DNA of 64,000 nt, taken from NCBI RefSeq assembly GCF_900111585.1, contig NZ_FOHI01000006.1, positions 62,001-126,000 on the forward strand. The letters are read 5' to 3'. A program made the translations under genes and the position numbers. Shown here in pieces: positions 55,752 to 64,000 of the stretch. Source of the stretch: Nitrosospira multiformis (GTDB lineage: Bacteria > Pseudomonadota > Gammaproteobacteria > Burkholderiales > Nitrosomonadaceae). The first letter of the stretch is position 1. Each line of letters opens with the position of its first letter. The notes under the pieces were generated by a model. It was not told where the DNA came from and searched no databases. It saw nothing but the letters and a program-made list of their open reading frames with translations.

Positions 55752-55878
55752 AGCCCTGCTTTTATTCCTTGTTTCTATTCCTGCTGGGAAGCAAAGCTTG
55801 GGAAGTTTTTTTCTGAAGCGCGGCGCGATGCCAATCCATTTCCCGCTTTTAGGATTTATGCTCTACGCGTCAGCCTGA
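55717..55878 (+). CDS. Possible small ORF overlapping the end of the GH57 gene
   Basis: A 53-codon frame starts with ATG at 55717, 4 nt after a strong GGAGGAGGGG ribosome site, in another frame of the last 35 nt of the GH57 gene. It reads MKRVVQCGVLPKALLLFLVS at the N-terminus, with a hydrophobic segment (ALLLFLVSIPAG) that resembles a short membrane anchor. The arrangement is what one expects of a translationally coupled next gene, but the product is unknown and may be the remnant of a lost gene (for example a glucan-modifying enzyme). Confidence 0.35.
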   Translation: MKRVVQCGVLPKALLLFLVSIPAGKQSLGSFFLKRGAMPIHFPLLGFMLYASA

Positions 55879-56071
55879 GCAATACTCAAATCTTCTCACT
55901 CAGAGAGAGAAAGGGCTATCCGGGCAGAAAAAGGCGTTGCCGGAGTCTGCGCCGCTCATAAAATGCGCCTTACCTTCCTCTTCTATATGCTCGGTTTATC
56001 GTCAGGTTCCTATGAGCAAAAGTCAGGGTTTGCAGGGGATCCTGCAGTGGCCTTAAATAACTCCGCAGACT

Positions 56072-56485
56072 TCAGCAATGCTCGGTTTTTGTCGGAGGGG
56101 CGCAGAATGTATCTTCCGCGAGCTGTATTGCCATTCCTCGATATGATTCGGCTTCTCTGATATGGGCCTTTGCGGCATTGTCATATTTGCGTGCCAAGGC
56201 ATGAGCATGCCCTTGTAGATCTTGAGCTTGCCTTCCGTAGAGATAGCTTTTGGCCTTGTACTGCTCAAGCAGCCGTTTTTGCTCCTGCGCTTTGGTTTGC
56301 ATTTCCTTTGCTGCATCCTCGTGGTTCCTTGCTCTGGCCTCATAATCATTCAGGGTTACAACACTATGAACCTTCTTGGCATCCGAATCCTCCGTCACCT
56401 CTGCAAATGAAACCGCTGTCGTCAGCAAGGCGGCCGCCATAGCAAAAATATATGAAATAGCAACGAGCTTTCCTTTTTTCATCAC
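56072..56485 (-). CDS. Secreted coiled-coil protein of unknown function
   Basis: A 137-residue protein with a classical signal peptide (two Met, KKGK, a hydrophobic stretch, cleavage after VSFA near residue 28). The mature part is a long charged helix rich in Ala, Glu, Lys, Gln and Tyr (about 50-125), with the pattern EARARNHEDAAKEMQ, suggesting a coiled coil. The end has two cysteines (FCAPP...EHC). The ATG (two adjacent) has AGAGGGGA upstream. It resembles small periplasmic helical-bundle proteins but I cannot name a family. The convergent neighbour is the GH57 gene and the gene on the other side diverges. Confidence 0.75.
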   Translation of the reverse strand: MMKKGKLVAISYIFAMAAALLTTAVSFAEVTEDSDAKKVHSVVTLNDYEARARNHEDAAKEMQTKAQEQKRLLEQYKAKSYLYGRQAQDLQGHAHALARKYDNAAKAHIREAESYRGMAIQLAEDTFCAPPTKTEHC

Positions 56486-57102
56486 TGTTCCCCTCTCGGC
56501 AGTTAGTCAATTGTGATTTTTTTGTGATGTTTTTGTTATTTTAAAGTGAAGACATCTTTTCGCCCATCAAGTTCCTCCAAGTAATTTTTTCTCAATGGGG
56601 GAATTCGAGGTCTGTTGTTGTCCTGTTTGGAGTGATGACAACAGGGGACAGGGAGAGCCAGAAAGATAGCCTGACGATTAAAAATCCACAAAGGAACTGT
56701 ATAGCCAAAACAAAATAACCTTTCATAAGTCATTCACAAAGCCATCTCCGCGTTTCCGCCACTACCTTCTCCTGCTCAGCAATCGTCCACTGCAGGAGCA
56801 GACGCTAGTCAGTAACACACCCTTCCTTTTCCTTCTCCACACCCGGTATTGAGATAACACCGACGCTAGGATTATTTTTTCTCCAATTTATCCCACTTTT
56901 AACACTTTTTTATGGATTTTATTGCATATCCCCCCCACTTTTTTTATTAATTTATACATTTTTCACTTTTTTTTCACATTTTATCAACTTATACTTCACA
57001 TGAACTTAACAATTTCTTAACAAATGTTAAGTTCATGGACCAAATGCTGAAGGACGAATTCAACATCACTCGATTACTTAAGAGAAAGGGAAGGGGAATA
57101 GA
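56486..57102 (+). promoter_or_regulatory. Long AT-rich divergent regulatory region
   Basis: This 617-bp gap has no convincing gene; a 65-codon frame at 56536-56733 has no recognisable product. From about 56860 it becomes very AT-rich, with four CACTTTT-type tracts (56894, 56903, 56936, 56964). A 12-bp inverted repeat at 56999-57037 lies about 65 bp before the start of the next gene, so this is very likely a promoter and operator region for it. Confidence 0.6.
56999..57037. other. Perfect 12-bp inverted repeat upstream of the OMP-like gene
   Basis: CATGAACTTAAC (56999-57010) and GTTAAGTTCATG (57026-57037) are exact 12-bp inverted arms, with a 15-nt spacer that holds another CTTAACAA. CTTAACAA thus occurs twice directly (57005 and 57016) and once inverted. 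No terminator tail follows. Most simply a regulator-binding cluster. Confidence 0.8.
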
Positions 57103-58224
57103 ATGTCAGCAAAATTCAAGTCAAACGAAGGATGGAGGAAAAGCTCAACAAGGGAAGTAAAGAGTAAGTGCCTGGGTCTGCTTCTGCTTCTTGGAGGAAG
57201 TTGCACCTCATCCGCAGCACTTTTAGAAACCGATGCTGAACTGAAGAAGAAGCTGGAAATCTTGGAAGCGAGAATTGCGGAGCTGGAAGAACGGCTGGAA
57301 AGGACAGGGGGGCAAAAAGAAGACGCCAGCCCCAATTTCACTCTGGAAAAAAAAGACATCGGGATGGCAGCAGCTACGGGTTCATCTAACCCGGCAGCTC
57401 CAGCACATGGCGAAATTGGAGATAAGCTACCTGTCGTAAAGACCAAGGTTGCGGATGTAAAGCCCTTTCTGGATGAAAACGGCTGGCAGGAGGGCGGGAG
57501 CAAGGGCCACGGCTTTGACCGCAAGAAATTCCACGGGGGCGTGACTTTGAAGCAGGATGCGTTCTTTGGTTTTCAGACCATCCTTGATGCGGGTTATGAG
57601 ATCACCGACAACATCGATTTCACTTTCTACAGTTGGCTGTGGACGAGTCCCAACTTTGGCCGCAGCCGGGTAGTTGCAGGGCCGGATGGCATGCAGGTCG
57701 ATGCGGGTGGCAACGGGTTGTGGACGGAAGTCGGCATGGGGTTGAACTTCCGATTTTTCGACGATGCGCTGAGCATCAATCCCCAGATCGGCGTTCTCAA
57801 CGGCGCTCTGCTATCCAGCCGGATCGTCGGCCGGGGTATCCGGGCGGCCGAAGGTGTGGTGCCCAACATCACCATCAACTACGACGACGATTACTTCACC
57901 GGTCAGGGATACTTTGCCTACTACGCGGCCATTCGCGATGAACGGGCGCGGGACTTCATCCATAATTGGGTGAGCCTTGGGGTCAAGCCAGCGCTGTTCA
58001 ATCTCAAGAATTTTCCCGTCAACTCCGTTGGAGTTCATTGGGAGCACCTGCGGTTTCACGTCGATCGCATCGACGGAGCTCCTGGAACGCTCTACAACTG
58101 GATAGGACCCTATGTCGAGCTTGCGCTGCCCATGCATCTTGCCTTGCGCTTTGCTGCCGGAGCTGATCTGAAAGGAGAGGTGGCTAATGAGTTTTACCAG
58201 GCCAGTATAAAAATGCATTTCTAG
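57103..58224 (+). CDS. Outer-membrane-like protein with N-terminal coiled coil, unknown function
   Basis: A 373-residue protein: a basic n-region and hydrophobic segment (LGLLLLLGGSC, about residues 24-34; LGGSC is a weak lipobox), then a short coiled coil (ELKKKLEILEARIAELEERL, about 46-65), a Pro/Ala linker and a beta-rich domain (about 150-373) ending in aromatic-alternating strands and a terminal Phe (KMHF). The terminal Phe and repeated Y/F strands suggest an outer-membrane beta-barrel, and the coiled coil could trimerise it or touch the cell wall. I cannot name a family. GGGGA lies 5 nt before the ATG. The preceding gap carries the 12-bp inverted repeat. Confidence 0.75.
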   Translation: MSAKFKSNEGWRKSSTREVKSKCLGLLLLLGGSCTSSAALLETDAELKKKLEILEARIAELEERLERTGGQKEDASPNFTLEKKDIGMAAATGSSNPAAPAHGEIGDKLPVVKTKVADVKPFLDENGWQEGGSKGHGFDRKKFHGGVTLKQDAFFGFQTILDAGYEITDNIDFTFYSWLWTSPNFGRSRVVAGPDGMQVDAGGNGLWTEVGMGLNFRFFDDALSINPQIGVLNGALLSSRIVGRGIRAAEGVVPNITINYDDDYFTGQGYFAYYAAIRDERARDFIHNWVSLGVKPALFNLKNFPVNSVGVHWEHLRFHVDRIDGAPGTLYNWIGPYVELALPMHLALRFAAGADLKGEVANEFYQASIKMHF

Positions 58225-58425
58225 TATGTTGGAGGTATGCGATGCATGATCCGATGCAATCAGGACGATTGGACCTGGGGTAAGGAAAGTTGCTGGGCAT
58301 TACAGTTTTCTCAAGACGCAGCAGGCACCTGAAACGGATGGAATTTCAGATGTACAGAGAGTCAGTCCCGTCCGGAGCCGAAGGCGGGACTGGCCTGCAA
58401 TCAGGCCATTGTCTGGAGTGGAAAC
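58225..58425. other. Gap between two unknown genes
   Basis: I see no gene, strong hairpin or T-tract terminator in these 201 bases. A GGAG site near its end serves the next gene. Confidence 0.4.
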
Positions 58426-59211
58426 ATGGTCGTTTATTCCATAAATGTACAGGGAGTTCACTTGGCAGGTAAAACTCCACCATCAATACCCAAATCGATA
58501 GATCATATGACGAGCGCGGAGCTGCGAGCAGTAATAGTAGAACTGCGTCCTCCGGCAGTCAGTGAACTAGTAGAATGTGACCATGAGGTGTTGGCCGCTC
58601 GTCATGCGCGGAATGCTTTGCTGGCAAGATTGCGTCAGGTTCGATTAAGGCGCGCGAGAATGGAGCGCCAGTTGTGTCGATGGCGATCAGCGCACCCATT
58701 ACAAGCCCATCTTCATGAACTTGGGCTTATGTCGTTCCGGTTTCTGGAGAGATGGAAGGTAATCAAGGAAACTATCGAAAGAGTAGCGCAAAAGCTCGCT
58801 GAAAAAGCTGATCAGGTGCAGGAGCATGCGAGAAATGTGGAGAGAGCCGTAGAGGTGAGGATTATTATGGAGCAAGCTCCTCTCAGGCAGTATATATCGG
58901 ATCTCGAACGTCTGGAACGGCAGAAAATCATGCAGGAACTGGTCGAACGATGGCAGACTCATGAGTTTGATAACGCCCTGACAGTTTTCAAGATGCTTGC
59001 ACTCAAACGTGAAATGAAAGCTTTTGGTTATGACGATAGCGGCGTTCACTGGCAGGCACTGCCAGAATCATTCCGCAAAATCATTGACAATTTCAACTGC
59101 TTACCCCGAGGGGCGAGATCTGTAGCTTTGGAGCGGATGAGATCAACGGCCCAACTCGATGGAAAAGATGCACGAAGGCTCATGCGCGAGATGGGACTGA
59201 GTTGGGACTAG
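58426..59211 (+). CDS. Alpha-helical protein resembling a helical region of plasmid relaxases
   Basis: A 261-residue, almost wholly helical, strongly charged protein (Arg, Glu and Leu rich) without signal or membrane segments. The pattern TSAELRAVIVELRPPAVSE, then RWRSAHPLQAHLHELGLM (about residues 85-102) and a coiled coil from about 105 to 150 resemble, from memory, the helical C-terminal portion of conjugative relaxases (TraI/MobA relatives of plasmids and integrative elements). The relaxase catalytic Tyr and His domain is absent, so it would be a fragment or a free-standing relative. GGAG 7 nt before the ATG at 58426 supports translation. Its neighbours are unrelated genes. Confidence 0.55.
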   Translation: MVVYSINVQGVHLAGKTPPSIPKSIDHMTSAELRAVIVELRPPAVSELVECDHEVLAARHARNALLARLRQVRLRRARMERQLCRWRSAHPLQAHLHELGLMSFRFLERWKVIKETIERVAQKLAEKADQVQEHARNVERAVEVRIIMEQAPLRQYISDLERLERQKIMQELVERWQTHEFDNALTVFKMLALKREMKAFGYDDSGVHWQALPESFRKIIDNFNCLPRGARSVALERMRSTAQLDGKDARRLMREMGLSWD

Positions 59212-59733
59212 CTTGTGCATAGATGCTGACCGTTGCTTCATCCGTAGTAGCCGCGATGTCATCTGACAGTTATCCGATTTGAGAGGTGCGATATATCGAA
59301 TCAAATCTGAACTTCTACAACTTATACCTGCATAAGCTACAACTTCAACCGTCCCGTTCTGAAGTCAAGCACATTGAGCATAGAACCCTTCCTTCCCTGG
59401 CGAGCTTTTTTCGCGACTACTGACCGGTAGCAATTTGCCATGATGGCGATACTCTTACGTTGGACGCCACCGCATCGCGTTCGAATATCGAGCAAGTACT
59501 TTATCGTGTACCCGTAGCCACTTGGACAAAAGTGCGCTCCGACATATTCGCGCTCATCCGCTTGGTCGAATTGCAGACTCTCCCGAGTCCGGCACAGTTC
59601 AGTGACAGGGCAGGGTGCGCCACAGGTCTTAAACCCATGATTGCAGTATGGTTCGGGGTCTTGGGGTTATAGTGGTGTTCATAAAATTTCTGGTAAAATT
59701 GCGGATTCTCCAAGAGCTCAGCAAGGATCTGTC
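59212..59733 (+). other. Gap before the ferredoxin gene
   Basis: In these 522 bases I see no reliable gene, tRNA or terminator. A likely promoter element ATAAAAT near 59682 and AAGGA 7 nt before the fdxA start serve the ferredoxin gene. Confidence 0.4.
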
Positions 59734-60057
59734 ATGACTTATGTAGTAACTGAAAGTTGTATCAAATGCAAATACACGGATTGCGTGGATGTGTGTCCAG
59801 TGGATTGCTTTCGGGAGGGGCCCAATTTTCTGGTGATTGATCCTGACGAGTGCATCGACTGCACCTTGTGTGTGGCTGAGTGCCCGGTAGAAGCTATTTA
59901 CTCTGAAGACGATGTGCCGGGAAGTCAGCAACATTTCATCGCACTCAATGCTGAATTATCCAAATCCTGGAAACCTATCATCGAGAAAAAGGATGCGCTG
60001 CCTGAGGCCGACGATTGGGCAAAGGTGACGGAAAAGCTGGAAGAGCTGGAACGCTGA
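59734..60057 (+). CDS. fdxA: 7Fe ferredoxin FdxA ([3Fe-4S][4Fe-4S])
   Basis: A 107-residue ferredoxin closely matching Azotobacter ferredoxin I in layout: [17 protein letters not shown] (cysteines at residues 9, 12, 17, 21 and 25) followed by [12 protein letters not shown] (40, 43, 46, 50), and a long C-terminal helix ending in KLEELER. It carries electrons at low potential in the cytoplasm. The frame is open upstream to 59641, but the ATG at 59734 with AAGGA upstream gives the standard start (MTYVVTESC). It lies 25 bp before an AddB-like nuclease gene in the same direction. Confidence 0.95.
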   Translation: MTYVVTESCIKCKYTDCVDVCPVDCFREGPNFLVIDPDECIDCTLCVAECPVEAIYSEDDVPGSQQHFIALNAELSKSWKPIIEKKDALPEADDWAKVTEKLEELER

Positions 60058-60082
60058 TTCAATAGCGGTAGTTTGCCGCGGC

Positions 60083-62875
60083 ATGTCTGCCATTCCTCAT
60101 TCTCTACAAATTCCTTTCCCCGAAGTTGTTGTAAATCGTATCGCCGGATTGAAAGCCGGCGATACGGTTGTGACTCCCAACAGGCGGCTCGCCATCACCC
60201 TCAGGCGCGAGTTCGATCGAATCCAGGCAGCGCAAGGAATTTCTGCTTGGGTTTCAGCCGACATTCTGCCAGTTTCCGCATTTATCGAGCGCATTTACGA
60301 AGATGCGCTTTATTCCATTCATGCATCTCATCTACCCCAGCTGCTTACATCTGCACAGGAGCAGTTCTTGTGGGAGGAGGTTGTCGTCCAATCGGCTGCT
60401 CCCGTCTTGCTCTCGGTGGCAGAAACCGCACGGTTGGCCCGGGAGGCGTGGATGCTTGCCCATGAGTGGCAGTTGATCCCCCGGCTCGGGAAATTCGTGT
60501 TGAACGAGGATTGCAGAGCATTCAGCGCCTGGTCGCACCGCTATGAAAATGTCACCCGCAAGGCTCGCCAGATCGACCGTGCACGTCTTTGCACGCTTGT
60601 AACCGGGTTGTGTGGTTCCTCTGGTATCGCGATACCGCAACGTCTGATTTGTTATGGTTTCGACAGCGTGACGCCCCAGTGGGCTGCGCTGCTGGCAAAG
60701 CTTGAGGAAGCGGGTTGCGAGGTCGATGAGGTGAGAGGAACCGGTCCGTCCGCGCAGCGGTTCGAAATGCCATACTCCGCAAACCGGGCTGTGCACCGGG
60801 TGGAATGTGACGTCAGCAATGACGAGATTTATCATGCCGCGGTGTGGGCGCGGGCCCGAATCGAGAGGGATAGCGCCGCTCGCGTCGGCATAGTGGTTCC
60901 GCCGCTTTCGGAGTATCGGAGTAGTCTCGTACGAATCTTCAGCTCCGTGATGGATCCGGATGTCCGTCAAGCCCTTCCCGGCGCACAACGGCACATGCCA
61001 TTCAACATATCCCTGGGTGTTGCGCTGAGTTCGTACCCGCTGGTACATGCTGCATTCCTTGTGCTTGAGCTCATCCAGGGAGAAATCGAGTTCGAGCGTG
61101 CAAGCCTCTTGTTACGATCTCCCTTCCTGGCGGGGGCGGAGACCGAAATGCTTCCTCGCGCGCGGCTTGATGCAAAATTGCGCAAGCATGCCGAGCCTGT
61201 GATCACACTCGAACGCCTGCTTGTACTGGTAAAGCGTGAAAACAATGCGAATTGTCCAATCCTGGTGAAGCTGTTGTGGGCCTGCGAAAAGTTCCGCAGA
61301 AAAATGTCGACAGACGTGCAGCGTCCTTCCGCGCTGGCAAGAGCAATTTCCGATATCCTGCGGCTCGTCGGATTTCCAGGTGAAAGAACTCCTGACTCTT
61401 CAGAGTATCAGACGCTCAAAAAATGGCAGGACGTCCTCGCGGGTTTAGCCCTTCTTGATAACGTTACCACCGGCATGAGCTATCGCCAGGCTATCTCGCA
61501 TCTGCGCGGGATGGCTGCCGATACCTTGTTTCAGCCAGAGACGCCGGACGTTCCCATCCAGATACTCGGCGTCTTTGAAGCTGGTGGGATGATGTTCGAT
61601 CATCTCTGGGTGATGGGATTGTCGGATGAGGCCTGGCCGTTGCAACCACGCCCGAATCCGTTCCTGCCGATCGAGCTGCAGCGCGCCGAAAGGCTGCCCC
61701 TGGGCTCGCCGGCAGCCACTCTCGAACTTGCGTCCCGTTTTACGGATGGATGGCTGGCTGCATCGAAGGAAGTTGTTCTGAGTCACGCCCGCCATATCGG
61801 AAGCAGCGATACGCGTGAGCTGGCGCCAAGTCCGTTGATCGCACATATTGCTGCCAGCGATATCAGGCTTTTCGGCCTGCTTCCGGATTATGTGAAACAT
61901 CGCGATCTGATCCATCGGGGACGCCGACTTGAGGGAATAAAGGATGAACCGGCGCCCGGGATAGTCTCTGGCAAAGGAGGAGAGGGCAGAGCTCGCGGCG
62001 GGGTGGCGGTGATAAAAGACCAAGCCGCCTGTCCATTCCGCGCGTTGGCGCTACATCGTTTGCATGCGGAAGGCTTGAAGACGCCTCATCCTGGACTTGA
62101 TGCGGGAGAGCGCGGCACGCTGGTTCACGAGATGCTTGCCCAGGTATGGAGTCAGATCAAGAATAAGAGCGCACTCGACGCTTTGGCTGAGGACGAGTTG
62201 AGAACGCTACTGACCAGTGCCGCGGGGGAAGTCATTGCACGCATGAGCGCGAGGCATTCACATACTTTGTCAGAACGTCTTGCCCGGATCGAGCAGCGGC
62301 GGCTGGCAAGATTGGCCCGAGAATGGCTCGAAGAAGAGAGGAAGCGAAGCGATTTCACTGTAGTTTCCACCGAGGCCAGAAAGAGCATCGAAATCGCTGG
62401 ACTCGCATTGAACACCCGGTTGGATCGCGTGGATGAACTCGCCGATGGTCGCCGGATTGTCATCGACTACAAAACACGGGCGCCTTCCGTGAACGCGATG
62501 CTGGGGGAGCGCCCGGACGAGCCTCAACTGCCGCTCTATCTTGTGGCCGCTGAGGTGGACGCTGCCGCCATTGCCTTTGCGCAAGTCAGGGCCGGGGAAA
62601 TGCGGTACACAGCGCTTGCCCGCGACAACGATCTTTTACCCGACGTAAAGGGGTTCGCGGAATCACGCCACATCGATCGATATGGCTCGTGGGAAGCGCT
62701 CGTCGCAGCGTGGTTTGAGGCTCTTGTAAGCGTCGTTACCGATTTTTCCAGCGGTCATTCGCAAGTCGACCCCAAGAAATATCCACAGACCTGCCGCACA
62801 TGCGATGTTCAGCCCTTATGCCGAATTTACGAGCGCGTAGCCACGGATTTCACCGCGCAAGGGGAGGAAGAATGA
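60083..62875 (+). CDS. AddB-like nuclease/helicase-related DNA repair protein (PD-(D/E)XK)
   Basis: A 930-residue protein with a C-terminal PD-(D/E)XK nuclease domain (DRVDELADGRRIVIDYKTR: Asp and Glu/Lys catalytic residues near 790-800). A cysteine cluster fits an AddB-type [4Fe-4S] site: one Cys in ACPFRAL (about residue 650) and three in CRTCDVQPLC (about 905-915). The N-terminal half is an inactivated helicase-like fold. Together with the downstream AddA/UvrD-like gene it would form a double-strand-break end-processing enzyme. The ATG lies at 60083, 25 bp after fdxA. Confidence 0.88.
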   Translation: MSAIPHSLQIPFPEVVVNRIAGLKAGDTVVTPNRRLAITLRREFDRIQAAQGISAWVSADILPVSAFIERIYEDALYSIHASHLPQLLTSAQEQFLWEEVVVQSAAPVLLSVAETARLAREAWMLAHEWQLIPRLGKFVLNEDCRAFSAWSHRYENVTRKARQIDRARLCTLVTGLCGSSGIAIPQRLICYGFDSVTPQWAALLAKLEEAGCEVDEVRGTGPSAQRFEMPYSANRAVHRVECDVSNDEIYHAAVWARARIERDSAARVGIVVPPLSEYRSSLVRIFSSVMDPDVRQALPGAQRHMPFNISLGVALSSYPLVHAAFLVLELIQGEIEFERASLLLRSPFLAGAETEMLPRARLDAKLRKHAEPVITLERLLVLVKRENNANCPILVKLLWACEKFRRKMSTDVQRPSALARAISDILRLVGFPGERTPDSSEYQTLKKWQDVLAGLALLDNVTTGMSYRQAISHLRGMAADTLFQPETPDVPIQILGVFEAGGMMFDHLWVMGLSDEAWPLQPRPNPFLPIELQRAERLPLGSPAATLELASRFTDGWLAASKEVVLSHARHIGSSDTRELAPSPLIAHIAASDIRLFGLLPDYVKHRDLIHRGRRLEGIKDEPAPGIVSGKGGEGRARGGVAVIKDQAACPFRALALHRLHAEGLKTPHPGLDAGERGTLVHEMLAQVWSQIKNKSALDALAEDELRTLLTSAAGEVIARMSARHSHTLSERLARIEQRRLARLAREWLEEERKRSDFTVVSTEARKSIEIAGLALNTRLDRVDELADGRRIVIDYKTRAPSVNAMLGERPDEPQLPLYLVAAEVDAAAIAFAQVRAGEMRYTALARDNDLLPDVKGFAESRHIDRYGSWEALVAAWFEALVSVVTDFSSGHSQVDPKKYPQTCRTCDVQPLCRIYERVATDFTAQGEEE

Positions 62876-64000
62876 GTAATGTGCTTCCGCTGCGGCAGAA
62901 TGCATCGAGTGTTCCGCCGGATGAGGCGGAACGGCGCCAAGCGCTCGATCCTGCCTGCTCATTCATTGTGCAGGCCCCGGCCGGCTCCGGTAAAACCGGA
63001 CTTCTGATTCAACGCTACCTCAAACTGCTGGCTTGCGTCGAAGAACCGGAGGAGGTGGTGGCGATTACATTCACGCGCAAGGCTGCTGCCGAGATGCGCC
63101 AGAGGCTGGTGGCCGCGCTGGCCTCCGCCCAAAAAGCGGCTCCCTCATCCGGAGCCCAGGAAGCCGAACAGGAAAGCGAACATGAAAAAACGACGCGAAC
63201 ACTGGCTTATGCGGTGCTGCGACGGGATGCGGAGGCGTGCTGGCGCCTTGCTGACCATCCTGCTCGGCTACGCATTCAAACATTCGATTCGCTGTGCGCA
63301 TCCCTTACCCGGCAGATGCCAGTGCTCTCCGGATTCGGAGGGCAGCCGGAAACGGTGGATGACGCCTCCGATCTATATCTCGAGGCAGCGCGCGCCACCC
63401 TTGCTCTGCTCGATGGCGACGATGCGGTTGCCGACGATGTCGAGTGTTTGCTGGAGCACCTCGATAATGATATCGGACGTATAGAAAAACTGCTTGTAGA
63501 AATACTGGCCCTTCGGGACCACTGGTTGCGGCACCTTCATGTCAGAGAGCGGTACGAGTTGGAAGCGGCATTAAGGAATGCGCGCCGGCAGGCATTACGG
63601 CGCTTGCGGGCATTATGGGCATCCCATCCTCCTGTCGCACAGGCTGAACTGCTCGCGTTGGCGAGATATGCGGGCAGCAATCTGGCCAATGGCGCGAGCC
63701 TGTTGGTTGAATACGAGCGCCTCAGTGCGCTCGACACCCTGCCTGGTTGTGAGGAGCAGGATGTTTTCTGCTGGTGTGCCATTTCGGAACTGCTCCTCAC
63801 GAAAGGAGGAGATTGGCGCAAGCAGCATACCGTCAGGGAAGGTTTTCCACCCGCTGCACCTGGTATCAAAGCCGAAAAAGAAATTGCAAAGTCCTGGAAA
63901 GACCGGGCGCTACGATTGATTTCCCAGTTGGCCGCAAATGATGAGGGTTCGCTTCGCCAGTCGCTGCACGATATTCGCCTGCTGCCACCGCCTGCGTACA
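62872..64000 (+). CDS. UvrD/AddA-like helicase, N-terminal part (runs off the window)
   Basis: The start codon overlaps the AddB-like gene's stop by 4 nt, with GGGGAGGAAG just before it. The 376 visible codons contain the SF1 helicase Walker A (APAGSGKTGLLIQRYL, about residues 38-53), motif Ia (VAITFTRKAAAEM) and the Ib-like IQTFDSLCASLTRQ. This matches the AddA/RecB type helicase paired with AddB-like nucleases. The rest, including the motor C-terminal domain and any nuclease, lies to the right of the window. No in-frame stop was seen up to 64000 in the part checked. Confidence 0.9.
   Translation, partial: MSNVLPLRQNASSVPPDEAERRQALDPACSFIVQAPAGSGKTGLLIQRYLKLLACVEEPEEVVAITFTRKAAAEMRQRLVAALASAQKAAPSSGAQEAEQESEHEKTTRTLAYAVLRRDAEACWRLADHPARLRIQTFDSLCASLTRQMPVLSGFGGQPETVDDASDLYLEAARATLALLDGDDAVADDVECLLEHLDNDIGRIEKLLVEILALRDHWLRHLHVRERYELEAALRNARRQALRRLRALWASHPPVAQAELLALARYAGSNLANGASLLVEYERLSALDTLPGCEEQDVFCWCAISELLLTKGGDWRKQHTVREGFPPAAPGIKAEKEIAKSWKDRALRLISQLAANDEGSLRQSLHDIRLLPPPAY

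Noticed and set aside
56536-56733. 65-codon minus-strand frame in the AT-rich gap
   Set aside because: No ribosome site and no motif; it lies in apparently non-coding regulatory DNA.

Overview
The window looks like a chromosomal segment of a chemolithoautotrophic betaproteobacterium, most likely a Nitrosospira-type ammonia oxidiser (Nitrosomonadaceae). This rests on recognition, not on a search. The pointers are a red-type (form IC) RuBisCO operon with the CbbX activase and a divergent CbbR, a DabA/DabB inorganic-carbon pump, a SulP anion transporter, haem-pathway genes and betaproteobacterial housekeeping genes. No ammonia-oxidation genes lie in the window, and no rRNA, tRNA, CRISPR array or intact insertion sequence was recognised.

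Layout. 1-5.3 kb: the 3' part of a di-haem c-type cytochrome, galU, psd and an Atm1-type ABC exporter. 5.35-9.6 kb: cbbL-cbbS-cbbX on the minus strand, closed by a strong terminator, with cbbR divergent. 9.67-20.7 kb: five minus-strand genes for two RND pumps, each with its own adaptor but sharing one outer-membrane channel, facing a divergent TetR regulator across a near-perfect palindrome. 20.7-28.1 kb: two tandem IscR-type operators, then iscR, an A-type carrier, sufB, sufC, sufD, sufS, sufU and nfu. 28.3-34.4 kb: hemJ, aroB, dgt, hemE and a two-component system. 34.7-41.8 kb: dabA-dabB and a SulP transporter ending in a clear terminator. 41.9-45.1 kb: rsgA, phhB, an M48 protease and orn. 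45.2-55.8 kb: glycogen metabolism (glgP, glgA, glgB, glgC, a GH57 enzyme) with small unknown ORFs. 55.8-59.2 kb: an accessory-looking stretch with unknown genes (a small secreted coiled-coil protein, a coiled-coil outer-membrane-like protein behind a 12-bp inverted repeat, and an alpha-helical protein resembling part of plasmid relaxases). 59.7-64 kb: a 7Fe ferredoxin, then an AddB-like nuclease and the start of an AddA/UvrD-like helicase.

How the parts fit. Carbon fixation dominates: DabAB and possibly the SulP protein would bring in inorganic carbon, RuBisCO kept active by CbbX fixes it, and the glg cluster stores the product as glycogen. The Fe-S operon, hemJ and hemE, and the ferredoxin serve the Fe-S and haem demand expected of an ammonia oxidiser. 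The double RND operon is the main efflux module.

The least explained parts are the 55.7-59.7 kb region, the small ORFs around glgB/glgC, and several inverted repeats in regulatory gaps (14.2, 20.06, 21.0, 21.05-21.1 and 57.0 kb).
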